The position numbers and the translations under genes are program-made. The notes below the pieces were generated by a model, which worked only from the letters and a program-made list of their open reading frames with translations, made no database searches and was not told where the DNA came from. This document shows, piece by piece, positions 35,585-44,970 of a stretch of 48,561 bases of DNA; the first letter of the stretch is position 1, and each line of letters starts with the position of its first letter. This stretch comes from Coriobacteriales bacterium (GTDB lineage Bacteria; Actinomycetota; Coriobacteriia; Coriobacteriales; UBA8131). The DNA lies in assembly GCA_031264075.1 (NCBI GenBank), contig JAISEO010000033.1, positions 1-48,561 of the forward strand. The letters are read 5' to 3'.

Positions 35585-36213
35585 GGCACGATTCAGCGGG
35601 TACAGACGCACGAGCAGATGCCCTGAGAAGAGTTGGCATACTGGGCGGCACCTTTGATCCGGTGCACAGGCTGCACCTGGAACTGGCGCGCGTGGCCATT
35701 GCGCAGTTCGAGCTGGAGTCGGTGATCTTCCTCCCCACAGGCAGGCCCGCGCGAAAACTCGGCGCAACCCGGGCAAGCGCCACGGAGCGCCTGCGGATGC
35801 TGCAGCTCGCCACAGAGGACAATCCCCGCTTTTCTGTCTCCACCATGGAGGTGGAGCGCAGCGGCATCTCCTATACGATAGACAGTCTGCGTGAACTCAG
35901 GCAGCTCCTGGGCACAGATGCCGAACTGTTCCTGATACTGGGCGAGGACACGGCCACGGATCTGCCTTCCTGGAAGGATTCCGAGCAGATAGCGGCGCTG
36001 GCAGGTGTGCTGTATGCGGAGCGCCCGGGTGAGGCAGAGGCCCTGCCGCTACCCCGGGGCTTTGCGTGCCAGAGGCTCGCCATGGAGGCCTGCGACCTGT
36101 CGTCGACGCAGATACGGGAGCGCCTGGCCGCCGGAAAAGACGTGCGCGCGCTACTCCCTTCCCAGGTCTATGACTATATACGGAGGCAGGGTCTGTATGC
36201 AGAGCCCCGGTGA
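35581..36213 (+). CDS. nadD: Nicotinate-nucleotide adenylyltransferase
   Basis: Makes deamido-NAD from nicotinate mononucleotide and ATP. 210 residues. The nucleotidyltransferase motif reads GGTFDPVHRLHLELA: the two His of HxGH are present but the Gly is Leu, an uncommon change. LSSTQIRERLAAGKDV near residue 175 is the second family motif (ISSTxIR). The start overlaps the proA stop and its end overlaps yqeK, so it sits in a tightly coupled operon. Confidence 0.92.
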   Translation: MRHDSAGTDARADALRRVGILGGTFDPVHRLHLELARVAIAQFELESVIFLPTGRPARKLGATRASATERLRMLQLATEDNPRFSVSTMEVERSGISYTIDSLRELRQLLGTDAELFLILGEDTATDLPSWKDSEQIAALAGVLYAERPGEAEALPLPRGFACQRLAMEACDLSSTQIRERLAAGKDVRALLPSQVYDYIRRQGLYAEPR

Positions 36214-36895
36214 GAGCAGGGACGACGCCCCATTGCCCGGGCACGATACGCAGGCGCGCCAACAGGATGCGCGGGATGCCAAGCCTGAGGGTCTCCAAAG
36301 CCTCAGCGAGATCTACGACGACGCCCGGGTAAAACTCGAGGGACGCCTGACCCAATACCGACTGCTGCATTCCCTCAGCGTCGCCGATATCGCGGATCTC
36401 ATGGCCAACGTGTACGAAGTGGATCCCGAATACGCCCGCCTCGCAGGGCTGTTGCACGACTGGGATAAGAACTACAGCGACGACGAACTCGTTGCGCGCG
36501 CCGAGCTCTTCAACATCGAGCTGCCCGATGACACCCGCAACATGGCCGCCCTGCTGCATGCGCAGACCGGTGCCTGTGCGGTGGCCCGTGAATATCCCCG
36601 TCTGCCGCCCGAGATACTCCAGGCCATCAGCAGGCATACCTCAGCCGCCCCGGACATGAGCGAGCTTGACATGATACTCTACGTCGCCGACATGATAGAG
36701 CCGCTGCGTTCGGCGCCGAGCCTGCAACTGCTCCGCTCGCTCGCCGGCAACGTACCCCTGGAAGAACTCTTCATCAAGTGCTTTCAGTCCACGCTGGAAC
36801 ACCTCATACGTCGCCACCGCTATATCCACCCGGGTTCTCTCGCCGTATGGAACACCTACGCGGCCAAAGAACGCGCGCGAAACCGCAAAGGCTGA
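36197..36895 (+). CDS. yqeK: YqeK-type HD-domain phosphohydrolase
   Basis: HD-domain metal-dependent hydrolase; members hydrolyse diadenosine tetraphosphate. 232 residues. Conserved His in LLHSLSVA near residue 57, HD pair in LLHDWDKN near 86, later His in LLHAQTG and SRHTS, and Asp in YVADMIEP near 165. Normally followed by rsfS in this neighbourhood; here rpsO comes next. The ATG at 36197 overlaps the end of nadD by 17 bases. Confidence 0.88.
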   Translation: MQSPGESRDDAPLPGHDTQARQQDARDAKPEGLQSLSEIYDDARVKLEGRLTQYRLLHSLSVADIADLMANVYEVDPEYARLAGLLHDWDKNYSDDELVARAELFNIELPDDTRNMAALLHAQTGACAVAREYPRLPPEILQAISRHTSAAPDMSELDMILYVADMIEPLRSAPSLQLLRSLAGNVPLEELFIKCFQSTLEHLIRRHRYIHPGSLAVWNTYAAKERARNRKG

Positions 36896-36902
36896 GCTAT
36901 GT

Positions 36903-37020
36903 TACAATGTACGCACTATCGGTTGCCCTGTGCTTGGAGCCTCGCTACCACCAGCGGGTTTCTCAGCCAGTGGCGGACAAGCTACGCAGCCTTGCGTACA
37001 GGAAAGGTTGGTGGAACACC
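36903..37020 (+). promoter_or_regulatory. Promoter and structured leader of rpsO
   Basis: TACAAT at 36903-36908. In the leader CCTGT (36927-36931) can pair with ACAGG (36998-37002), GCTTG (36932-36936) with CAAGC (36978-36982), and CGCT/AGCG forms an inner hairpin (36943-36956). This fits an S15-binding autoregulatory leader, without proof. Confidence 0.45.
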
Positions 37021-37296
37021 ATGCCCATCAGTAAGGAAAGAAAGCAGGAGTTAATTGCCGAGTTTGGCAAGGATGCCCGGGATTCCGGCTCTGCCGAAGT
37101 GCAGGTTGCCATCCTCACCGAACGCATCCGTGAGCTTACCGAGCACCTCAAGATCCACAAGAAGGACCATCACACCCGCAGGGGCCTGCTCATGTTGGTA
37201 GGCAAGCGTCGCCGCCTGCTCACCTATATCAAGAAGAACGACGTCGTCAAGTACCGCTCGCTCATCGCGCGGCTCTCAATCCGAGACAACATTTAA
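37021..37296 (+). CDS. rpsO: Ribosomal protein S15
   Basis: Primary binding protein of the 16S rRNA central domain. 91 residues, close to the usual 89; [18 protein letters not shown] and [10 protein letters not shown] are diagnostic. The frame is open far upstream, but the ATG at 37021 with GGTGGA six bases before it matches the family. pnp follows 12 bases later, the common rpsO-pnp arrangement. Confidence 0.97.
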   Translation: MPISKERKQELIAEFGKDARDSGSAEVQVAILTERIRELTEHLKIHKKDHHTRRGLLMLVGKRRRLLTYIKKNDVVKYRSLIARLSIRDNI

Positions 37297-37308
37297 GGAA
37301 GCACATCC

Positions 37309-39510
37309 ATGACTAAACACACTGAGCGCTTTACGCTCTACGGCAAGGACTACACATTCACCACAGGAGAAGTGGCCCGGCAGGCAACCGGTGCCGTGGT
37401 TGTCGAGCAGGGCGAGACCATCGTCCTGTTAACGGCGGTCGTCTCTCCCGAGCGCCGCGACCTGGACTTTCTCCCGCTTACCATAGATGTGGTCGAGCGC
37501 ATGTACGCCGTGGGAAGGATTCCCGGTGGCTATCTCAAGCGTGAGACCCGCCCCTCCGACAAGGGCACGCTGATGGCCCGCATGATAGACCGTCCGGTGC
37601 GTACCGGGTTTCCCGATGGATTCCGCAATGACGTGCAGCTCATCGCCACCATCCTGAGTGCCGATCAGATACATCAGCCCGATGTCATCTCCATCATGGG
37701 TGCCTCTGCCGCGCTCCTCCTGGGTGGCGTACCCTTTGACGGCCCTGCCGCCGCCGTGCGTGTGGGCCGCAATACCACCACCGGCGAGTTCATCATCAAT
37801 CCCAGCTTCGACGAGGATGAGGACTCCGACCTGGAGCTGGTCATCGCCGGAACCGCCGACTATATCTCGATGGTAGAGGCAGGTGCCCAGGAGATCTCCG
37901 AGGAGGACATGCTCGCCGCCATGCAGTTTGGCCAGGAGGCGCTGGGCGAGTTCTGCAGGGTACAGCAGCGCTTTATCGACGCGGTGGCCCCCGAACAGAA
38001 AAGCTATCCGCTCGATGAGCCCACGCCCGGGCTCGCGGAGCGCGTGGCTCCCTACTACGACGATATGACCGCCGCCATCCGCCATTCCGACAAACAGAGC
38101 CGCTCGGCACAGATCGATGCGCTCAAGACCCGCATCAAAGAGGGCTTTACCCCGGAGGAGCTCGACGAGTTTGGCGCTGAGCTTTCCGGTGAGCTCAAGA
38201 AGCTGGAGAAGAAGGCCATGCGGAGCATGGTGCTCGAGACCGGCGAGCGCGTTGATGGCAGGGCCGTCGACGAGATACGCCCGATTACCTCCCAGGTGGG
38301 GTATCTGCCTCGTGCGCACGGCTCCGGGCTCTTTACCCGTGGACAGACCCAGGTGCTTTCGGTGTTGACGCTCGGCATGCTCAACGAGTGGCAGCGCCTT
38401 GACACCATCGACCCTGCCCAGGGCAGGCGCTACATCCACCAGTATAACTTCCCGCCGTACAGCACCGGCGAGACGGGCCGTATGGGTGCCCCCAAGCGTC
38501 GTGAGATAGGCCACGGAGCGCTGGCGGAGCGCGCGCTCATGGCGGTGCTGCCCAACGAGGATGACTTCCCGTACACCATCCGCATCGTAAGCGAGGTATT
38601 GGAGTCCAACGGATCCTCATCCATGGCCTCTGCCTGCGGCTCGACCCTTTCGCTCATGGATGCCGGTGTGCCCATCTCCGCGCCGGTCAGCGGCATTGCC
38701 ATGGGACTCATCCAGGAGGGGAGTGAGACCGCCATCCTCTCAGACATCCAGGGCGTCGAGGACTTCCTCGGCGACATGGACTTCAAGGTCTGCGGTACCG
38801 CCAAGGGTATTACCGCCCTGCAGATGGACAACAAGGCCAAGGGACTCAGTATCGAGATACTCTCCCGGGCCCTGGAGCAGGCAAAGGTCGGCAGGGCCCA
38901 TATCCTCGGCAAGATGCTCGAGGCCATCGAGGCCCCGCGCGAGGAGCTGAGCGAGTTTGCTCCCCGCATCATCTCCATCAAGATCCCCGTTGACAAGATT
39001 CGTGACGTCATCGGCACCGGCGGCAAGGTTATCAGGGGCCTGCAGGAGGAAACCGGTGCTACTATTGAGGTTACCGAGGACGGCACCGTCTACATCGCCT
39101 CCAAAGACACCGGCGGCGAGGCAGCGCGTGCGCGAATCGAAGCCATCATCAAGGTGCCGGAGATAGGCGAGGAGTATACCGGCAGCGTGGTCTCCATCCA
39201 GCCCTTTGGTGCCTTTATCGAGCTGCTGCCCGGTAAAGACGGCCTGCTGCATATCTCCAAGGTGGCCCGGGGTCGTGTTGCCCAGGTCGAAGACGTGCTG
39301 AGCATCGGCGACAAGGTGCAGGTAATCATCACCGACATCGACGACAAAGGCAAGGTGAGCCTTGACCGGCTCGATAAGCCCGAAGCACCCGCAGGCAGCG
39401 AATCTGCCGCGAGACGCCCCGGCGGCAACAGCGGTGGTGGTAACCGTAACGCAGGCCGCGACCGAGGTAACAACAGAGACAGGCAGCCCCGACGCCGCCA
39501 CGACCGGTAA
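37309..39510 (+). CDS. pnp: Polynucleotide phosphorylase
   Basis: 3'-5' phosphorolytic exoribonuclease of RNA turnover. 733 residues: two RNase PH-like domains (VGRIPGGYLKRETRPSDKG near residue 67; SNGSSSMASACGSTLSLMDA near 433), KH domain about 557-610 (IRDVIGTGGKVI), S1 domain about 621-690 (PFGAFIELLPGKDGLLHIS), and an Arg/Gly/Asn-rich tail. AAGGAAG precedes the ATG. Likely co-transcribed with rpsO. Confidence 0.97.
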   Translation: MTKHTERFTLYGKDYTFTTGEVARQATGAVVVEQGETIVLLTAVVSPERRDLDFLPLTIDVVERMYAVGRIPGGYLKRETRPSDKGTLMARMIDRPVRTGFPDGFRNDVQLIATILSADQIHQPDVISIMGASAALLLGGVPFDGPAAAVRVGRNTTTGEFIINPSFDEDEDSDLELVIAGTADYISMVEAGAQEISEEDMLAAMQFGQEALGEFCRVQQRFIDAVAPEQKSYPLDEPTPGLAERVAPYYDDMTAAIRHSDKQSRSAQIDALKTRIKEGFTPEELDEFGAELSGELKKLEKKAMRSMVLETGERVDGRAVDEIRPITSQVGYLPRAHGSGLFTRGQTQVLSVLTLGMLNEWQRLDTIDPAQGRRYIHQYNFPPYSTGETGRMGAPKRREIGHGALAERALMAVLPNEDDFPYTIRIVSEVLESNGSSSMASACGSTLSLMDAGVPISAPVSGIAMGLIQEGSETAILSDIQGVEDFLGDMDFKVCGTAKGITALQMDNKAKGLSIEILSRALEQAKVGRAHILGKMLEAIEAPREELSEFAPRIISIKIPVDKIRDVIGTGGKVIRGLQEETGATIEVTEDGTVYIASKDTGGEAARARIEAIIKVPEIGEEYTGSVVSIQPFGAFIELLPGKDGLLHISKVARGRVAQVEDVLSIGDKVQVIITDIDDKGKVSLDRLDKPEAPAGSESAARRPGGNSGGGNRNAGRDRGNNRDRQPRRRHDR

Positions 39511-39577
39511 GGGATGTGTGCGTTGAGCCAGAAAACCGTATACCTTTGAAATGTCAGCTCCAAACGAAGGGAAGATC

Positions 39578-39973
39578 ATGAGCGAGTATGACCAAACCAG
39601 TAACCCTGACCAGCAGCCGATGCAGCCACCTCCCACGTATTCGGTACCGCCTGAGCAGCCCTATACACAGCCTCCCCCTCCCGCCGGGCAGTACAAGAGC
39701 CGATCCCATGGTATCGGCAGCGTCAGAAAAGAGAAGTGGCCGGCGGCCGTCCTCGCCTTTATGCTGGGCTGGCTCGGCATCCATAAGTTCTACCTGGGTT
39801 ATAAGACAGAAGGCCTGACGATGCTGCTCATTTCGCTCATCGGCGGCCTGTGCTTTGGCCTGGGCTATGCGGTCATCGCCATCATTTCGATAATAGAGGC
39901 CGTCAAGTACGTCACGCTCACCGAGGAGGACTTCGAGGCTACCTATGTGCGCGGGTATAAGGGTTGGTTCTAG
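39578..39973 (+). CDS. TM2-domain membrane protein
   Basis: 131 residues. The first 45 are Pro/Gln/Tyr-rich and probably cytoplasmic or disordered. The TM2 domain follows: AFMLGWLGIHKFYLGYKTEG near residue 61, then a second hydrophobic pair (GLCFGLGYAVIAIISIIEA). The TM2 family has no settled function. GAAGGGAAG lies before the ATG at 39578, so an in-frame ATG at 39551 is less likely. The M16 peptidase start follows the stop with no gap. Confidence 0.85.
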   Translation: MSEYDQTSNPDQQPMQPPPTYSVPPEQPYTQPPPPAGQYKSRSHGIGSVRKEKWPAAVLAFMLGWLGIHKFYLGYKTEGLTMLLISLIGGLCFGLGYAVIAIISIIEAVKYVTLTEEDFEATYVRGYKGWF

Positions 39974-41233
39974 GTGTTCTACGATAAAACCACACTCACA
40001 AACGGTCTCGACATCGTCTCGGAGCATATCCCGGGCGTGCGCTCGATAACGCTCGGCATCTGGTTCAGGGTAGGCTCGCGTGACGAGCAGAAGAATCAGC
40101 TGGGCCTCTCGCATTTTATGGAGCATATGATGTTCAAGGGCACGGATCTGCGCTCGGCCCTGGACATCTCCATGGCCTTTGACAGCATGGGTGCCGTGCT
40201 CAACGCTTTTACCTCCAAGGAATACACCTGCTACTACGCGAGCATCCTGGACGAGCATCTGGACGCCGCCGTGGAGATCCTCGCAGACATGCTGCAGCAC
40301 TCCCAGTTTGCCCCCGATGCCATCAAGACCGAGCGCGAGGTGGTCATTGAGGAGATTGCCCGTTATGAGGACGAGCCTTCGGATCACGTGGGTGACATCT
40401 TTACCGAGGCGATGTTCCCGAGCGATCAACTCGGCCGCTCGGTTCTGGGTACGCGCCAGACAGTCGGTGCCTTCGAGCACGAAAGCTGTGCCGCCTACCT
40501 GAGCCGACATTATCACGCTGGCAATGCTGTCATGGTGGCAGCAGGCAATGTTGACCATGAGGCCCTGGTAGCGCTCGCAGAGCGTTTCTTCGCCACACTG
40601 CCGGGAGGTACAGCCAATACACGGGGTGCGGTGCTGGACGCCGACCGCCAGCTCCTCACCTTTGAGCAGAAGGACACCGAGCAGGCTCATCTTCTGTATG
40701 GTATGCCCGGTATCCCGCTCGGCGACGTTGACCGTTTCGCCGGTCACCTCATGGACACCGCCCTGGGTGGCCCCATGTCCTCGCGTCTCTTTCAGGAGGT
40801 GCGTGAGAAGCGTGGCTTGGCCTATGCGGTGTACGCGGCAACCTCACCGTATATCAGGGCATCGCAGTTCTTTGTGTACGTCGGTACCCGTCCGAGCAAT
40901 CTCAGGGAGGTTTTGGGCGTACTGCGCTCAGAGATCGCCCTCCTGTTAGACAGCGGTGTTGGTGCCGAGGAGCTTACGCGCGTGCAGGAGTATACGGTGG
41001 GGCATCTGGTGCTGTCCGCCGAGTCCACCCGTGACCATATGCTGCGCCTGGGCAGTAACGCCGTACAGGATCTGGAGATCCTCTCCCTCGATGAGAATAT
41101 CGAGCGTTATCGTGCGGTGAGCCAGAGCGACATAGAGCGGGTGGCCGAGCGCGTGCTGTCTGCTGAGCCTACCGTCGCGGTCATCAGCCCACTTGACAGG
41201 GCAGAGCTGGAAGCGGCGCTCGCGGATGCGTAG
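39974..41233 (+). CDS. M16-family zinc peptidase
   Basis: Pitrilysin/processing-peptidase family protein, 419 residues. The inverted zinc motif HFMEH has His47, Glu50 and His51; the third ligand is the Glu in EREVVIEEI about 75 residues later. A second, inactive M16 domain fills the C-terminal half (PMSSRLFQEVREKRGLAYAV near 265). GTG start directly after the TAG of the TM2 gene. The end overlaps dapB, so it belongs to the dap operon, as is often seen near dapA in Gram-positives. Substrate unknown. Confidence 0.9.
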   Translation: MFYDKTTLTNGLDIVSEHIPGVRSITLGIWFRVGSRDEQKNQLGLSHFMEHMMFKGTDLRSALDISMAFDSMGAVLNAFTSKEYTCYYASILDEHLDAAVEILADMLQHSQFAPDAIKTEREVVIEEIARYEDEPSDHVGDIFTEAMFPSDQLGRSVLGTRQTVGAFEHESCAAYLSRHYHAGNAVMVAAGNVDHEALVALAERFFATLPGGTANTRGAVLDADRQLLTFEQKDTEQAHLLYGMPGIPLGDVDRFAGHLMDTALGGPMSSRLFQEVREKRGLAYAVYAATSPYIRASQFFVYVGTRPSNLREVLGVLRSEIALLLDSGVGAEELTRVQEYTVGHLVLSAESTRDHMLRLGSNAVQDLEILSLDENIERYRAVSQSDIERVAERVLSAEPTVAVISPLDRAELEAALADA

Positions 41234-42047
41234 GGAGCCCATCAGGGTTCTGGTAAGCGGCTATCTGGGAAAGATGGGTGCTACGGTAGCGGCTGCGGTA
41301 GCGGCTGCCCCGGACATGGTGCTCGCAGGCGGCTATGACCCTGGACGCGCGGAGAAATGTGTCAGGTCGGCAGAAGGCGAGCCCCTGGCCCCCGCCTTTA
41401 CGAGCCTGGAGGCCGCCTTGGAGGCAACAGAGCCTCAGGTCATGGTCGAGTTTACCCTGCCCGATGTGGCCGCCTTCAATCTACAGACCGCGTTGCTTGG
41501 GGGTGTAGACTGTGTGCTCGGCACCTCGGGTGTCCCCACCCAGACGCTTGACCGCCTCGCGAACGAAGCGCCCTCGGGCACGGCACTCTTCTACGCACCC
41601 AACTATACGACGGGCGCGGTGCTCATGATGGCGGCCAGTAAACTGGCGGCAGGCTTCTTTGACGATGTGGAGATTATAGAGTTCCATCATAACAACAAGA
41701 AGGATGCTCCCAGTGGCACGGCGATAGCCACGGCAGAGATGCTGGAAGCTGCGCGCAGTGCGGAGCAGATACGCTCGTCGGCACCGGGCGCTGAGACGGA
41801 GCTCTCGGGATTCAGCGGTGCGAGAGGCGCTGAGCTGGGCGCGAGCGGCATTCGCCTGCATGCGCTGCGTTCCAATGGCTTTGTGGCGTCGCAGGAAGTT
41901 ATATTCGGCTCGACCGGACAGCGCCTGACCATCAGACATGACTCCTTTGACAGGACTTCCTATATGCCCGGCGTTCTGCTGGCCATCCGTAGGGTTGGCG
42001 CGCTCAGCGGCCTTGTCATCGGACTGGAAGAATTGATGCAACTATGA
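41226..42047 (+). CDS. dapB: 4-hydroxy-tetrahydrodipicolinate reductase
   Basis: Lysine/diaminopimelate pathway reductase. 273 residues: Rossmann motif VSGYLGKMGATVAAAV near residue 10 (GxxGKMG instead of the usual GRMG), and the catalytic block EFHHNNKKDAPSGTA near 154 with the His-His and Lys expected in the active site. Start overlaps the M16 stop; its own stop overlaps dapA as ATGA. Confidence 0.94.
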   Translation: MRREPIRVLVSGYLGKMGATVAAAVAAAPDMVLAGGYDPGRAEKCVRSAEGEPLAPAFTSLEAALEATEPQVMVEFTLPDVAAFNLQTALLGGVDCVLGTSGVPTQTLDRLANEAPSGTALFYAPNYTTGAVLMMAASKLAAGFFDDVEIIEFHHNNKKDAPSGTAIATAEMLEAARSAEQIRSSAPGAETELSGFSGARGAELGASGIRLHALRSNGFVASQEVIFGSTGQRLTIRHDSFDRTSYMPGVLLAIRRVGALSGLVIGLEELMQL

Positions 42048-43033
42048 GTACGATCGCACATCCTGCCCCAGCCGAGGCTGCGCACCTGGCCGCGCCTGCG
42101 CCAGTTGCAGATACCGCACACACCCGTGACGCAACGAGCAGGGCCGCCTCGCATCCCTTTGGCCGTCTTATCGTGGCGATGATAACGCCCTTTGACAGCG
42201 AGCTTGGGCTCGATCTTACGCGCGCGCAGGAACTTGCGTTCAGACTCATCGAAGGCGGCACCGACGCGCTCCTGCTCAACGGTACAACCGGCGAGTCTCC
42301 CACGGTCTTCTATCCCCAGAAGATAGAGCTGTTCAAGGCGGTTATGGACGCCGTGGACGGAAGGGTGCCCATCATTGCCAATGTGGGTGATAACTGCACG
42401 GCAGATTCCGTTGCCTTTGCGCGCGACGTGGTCCGGCTCGGCGTCGATGGACTCATGTGTGTGGTGCCCTACTATAACAAGCCGCCGCAGGAGGGCCTGT
42501 ACCAGCACTTCAAGAGCATAGCCGAGGCCGTGGAGATCCCCGTGATTCTCTATAATATCCCCGGCAGGTGTGTCATCAACATGGAGTCCGAGACAACGCT
42601 CCGCCTTGCCCATGAGGTTGAGAATATCAGGGCCATCAAGGAGGCCTCCGGTAAGCTCGACCAGGTGAGCCGCATTGTCGCCGACGCGCCGGAAGGCTTC
42701 GGCGTCTACTCGGGCGACGACGAGACCACGATACCCGTCATGGCGCTCGGCGGCAGGGGAGTCATCTCCACCATAGGAAACGTCGCGCCCTCCCGCATGA
42801 AGGAGATAGTGGATGCGGCTGCGGAAGGCAGGCAGGCAGAGGCGCTCCAAGCACACCTGGCCCTGCAGCCTCTCATGCGGGAGCTCTTTGTCACCGCAAA
42901 CCCCATCATGGTCAAGGAGGCCATGAAGCTGCTCGATTTTGACTGTGGCGGCGTTCGCCTGCCTCTCATAGACGCCACGGCCGAGCAAAGTGAGCAACTC
43001 GCAGAGGTCATGCGCAGGGTAGGGGTACGGTAA
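42044..43033 (+). CDS. dapA: 4-hydroxy-tetrahydrodipicolinate synthase
   Basis: Condenses pyruvate with aspartate semialdehyde. 329 residues, longer than the usual 290-300 because of an Ala/Pro-rich N-terminal stretch of about 36 residues before FGRLIVAMITPF. LLNGTTGESPTV near 77, PYYNKPPQEGLYQHF near 143, and Schiff-base Lys199 in IRAIKEASG are present. The start is fixed by the ATGA overlap with dapB, although an internal start would give the usual length. Confidence 0.95.
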   Translation: MSTIAHPAPAEAAHLAAPAPVADTAHTRDATSRAASHPFGRLIVAMITPFDSELGLDLTRAQELAFRLIEGGTDALLLNGTTGESPTVFYPQKIELFKAVMDAVDGRVPIIANVGDNCTADSVAFARDVVRLGVDGLMCVVPYYNKPPQEGLYQHFKSIAEAVEIPVILYNIPGRCVINMESETTLRLAHEVENIRAIKEASGKLDQVSRIVADAPEGFGVYSGDDETTIPVMALGGRGVISTIGNVAPSRMKEIVDAAAEGRQAEALQAHLALQPLMRELFVTANPIMVKEAMKLLDFDCGGVRLPLIDATAEQSEQLAEVMRRVGVR

Positions 43034-43156
43034 GGCGGGCACTACTTGGATGCAAGTCTCCAACGAGACTGAAAATACGCCTTCCCCCCCGGGGAGGCAC
43101 ACAGGCCCGGACTCCCACGAGAACGGGCAGACAACCGAAGATAAGGAGGAACTTTA

Positions 43157-44956
43157 TTGCAACAGGCAAAAGCAGGTGAAGCGCGCAAAAACAACGCTCA
43201 CACCAAAACAAACAAAAGGCAGAGTCAATACGCTGCCAAACGGCAGAGAAACAGAGCCCAAGGCGTCCACGACCAACAGGACAACCTCAAGGGTGGGCAA
43301 ACCGACCAGCTGCGCATCATCCCGCTCGGAGGCCTTGACGGCATAGGCAAGAACATGACGGTCTTTGAGTACAAAGATGATGTCATTGTCGTGGATGCCG
43401 GCCTCATGTTCCCTGACGACGACCATCCCGGCGTGGATCTGATACTGCCGGATTACACCTATCTTCTGGAGAAGGCGGACAAGCTACGCGGCATTATCAT
43501 CACCCACGGGCACGAGGATCATACCGGAGCCCTGCCGTATCTGCTCAAAGACCTGGACTGCAAGGTGCCCATCTATTCCTCCAAGTTGACCCTGGGGTTT
43601 ATCGAGGGCAAGCTCAGTGAATTCCGTATCAAAAACGCCGAGCTGCGCGAGGTCAAGCCCGCGAATCAGATGAAGCTGGGCGCGTTTACGCTGGAGTTCT
43701 TTGCCGTCAACCACAGCATACCGGCAGCCATGGGTGTGTTTATCTCCACCCCGGCAGGCAATGTGCTGCATACGGGAGACTTCAAGCTCGATCAGACGCC
43801 CATAGACGGCGTGGCCACCGATTACGGTGCCATCACGCGGTTTGCGAGTACCGGAGTGGACCTGCTGCTCTCCGACTCCACCAACGCGGCCAATCAGAAC
43901 TTTACCCGGAGCGAGGCAGAGGTCGGCAAGGTGCTCAGGCAGATTATCACCGGCGCCGAACAGCGTGTCATCGTGGCCTCATTCTCAAGCCATATCCACC
44001 GTATCCAACAGGTGTGCGATGCTGCCAGGGCCGCAAACCGCAAGGTGGCGGTTACCGGGCGCTCCATGCTCACCAACACGCAGATAGCACGCGATCTGGG
44101 ATACCTCAAGGTGTCAAGCCGCAGCATCGTAGATGCCTATGCGGCCCGGGACATCCCGCCCAACAAGCTGGTCATCCTCTGCACCGGCTCGCAGGGTGAG
44201 CCGCTCTCCGCGCTCGCCCGTATGGCAAACAGCGAGCACCGGACGGTGGAGATAGCTCAGGGCGATACGGTCATCCTCTCCGCGACGCCGGTACCGGGCA
44301 ATGAGAAGGCGGTGACGCGCATTATCAATGCGCTCTCCAAGATCGGGGCCGATGTCTACGACAAGCAACGCGCGCTCGTGCACGTATCGGGACACGGTGG
44401 CGCCGAGGAACTCAAGCTCATGCTGGCGCTGAGTAGGCCCCGGTACTTCATGCCGGTCCATGGCGAGGCGCGTCATCTGCGCGCACATGCCCGCCTGGCC
44501 GAGGACATGGGCATACCCAGTCGCAATATCTTCGTCTTGGAAAACGGCGAGAGCCTGGTGCTGAGCCAGGACGGTGTCAGACGTTCCGAGTCGGTTGAGT
44601 CCGGCATTATCTATGTGGACGGCCTCAGTGTCGGGGATGTGTCCAATGTCGTGCTCAAGGATCGCCAGACGCTGGCTTCGGACGGTATCGCCACGGTGGT
44701 GGTGATGCTGCGCAAGCGGGACTCCAAGGCTGCCGGCGAGCCCGAGATAATCATGCGTGGGGTCAGCGGCGGCGACGACCCGGAACTGCTTGCGGACTCC
44801 ATACGGGTGGTGAGTAGGACGGTGGCAAACTTTGCGCATGAGCACCGCAACAACCCCAACCGCCTGCAACGCGCCATACGAGAGAGCCTTTCCAAGCTCC
44901 TGTGGGAGCGCGTCAGGAGACGCCCGATGATAATCCCCCTCATCATGGACGTGTAG
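43157..44956 (+). CDS. rnj: Ribonuclease J
   Basis: Dual endo- and 5'-3' exoribonuclease of mRNA decay and rRNA maturation. 599 residues: a basic Lys/Gln/Arg-rich extension of about 50, then the metallo-beta-lactamase core (LGGLDGIGKNM, zinc motif HGHEDHTGALPYLL near residue 116), beta-CASP domain (CTGSQGEPLSALARM near 340) and HVSGHGGAEELKLML near 412. TTG start at 43157, seven bases after AAGGAGGA. Two small hairpins lie in the 123-base gap after dapA. Converges with glnQ, only 14 bases apart. Confidence 0.95.
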   Translation: MQQAKAGEARKNNAHTKTNKRQSQYAAKRQRNRAQGVHDQQDNLKGGQTDQLRIIPLGGLDGIGKNMTVFEYKDDVIVVDAGLMFPDDDHPGVDLILPDYTYLLEKADKLRGIIITHGHEDHTGALPYLLKDLDCKVPIYSSKLTLGFIEGKLSEFRIKNAELREVKPANQMKLGAFTLEFFAVNHSIPAAMGVFISTPAGNVLHTGDFKLDQTPIDGVATDYGAITRFASTGVDLLLSDSTNAANQNFTRSEAEVGKVLRQIITGAEQRVIVASFSSHIHRIQQVCDAARAANRKVAVTGRSMLTNTQIARDLGYLKVSSRSIVDAYAARDIPPNKLVILCTGSQGEPLSALARMANSEHRTVEIAQGDTVILSATPVPGNEKAVTRIINALSKIGADVYDKQRALVHVSGHGGAEELKLMLALSRPRYFMPVHGEARHLRAHARLAEDMGIPSRNIFVLENGESLVLSQDGVRRSESVESGIIYVDGLSVGDVSNVVLKDRQTLASDGIATVVVMLRKRDSKAAGEPEIIMRGVSGGDDPELLADSIRVVSRTVANFAHEHRNNPNRLQRAIRESLSKLLWERVRRRPMIIPLIMDV

Positions 44957-44970
44957 GCAGCTACCGACCT

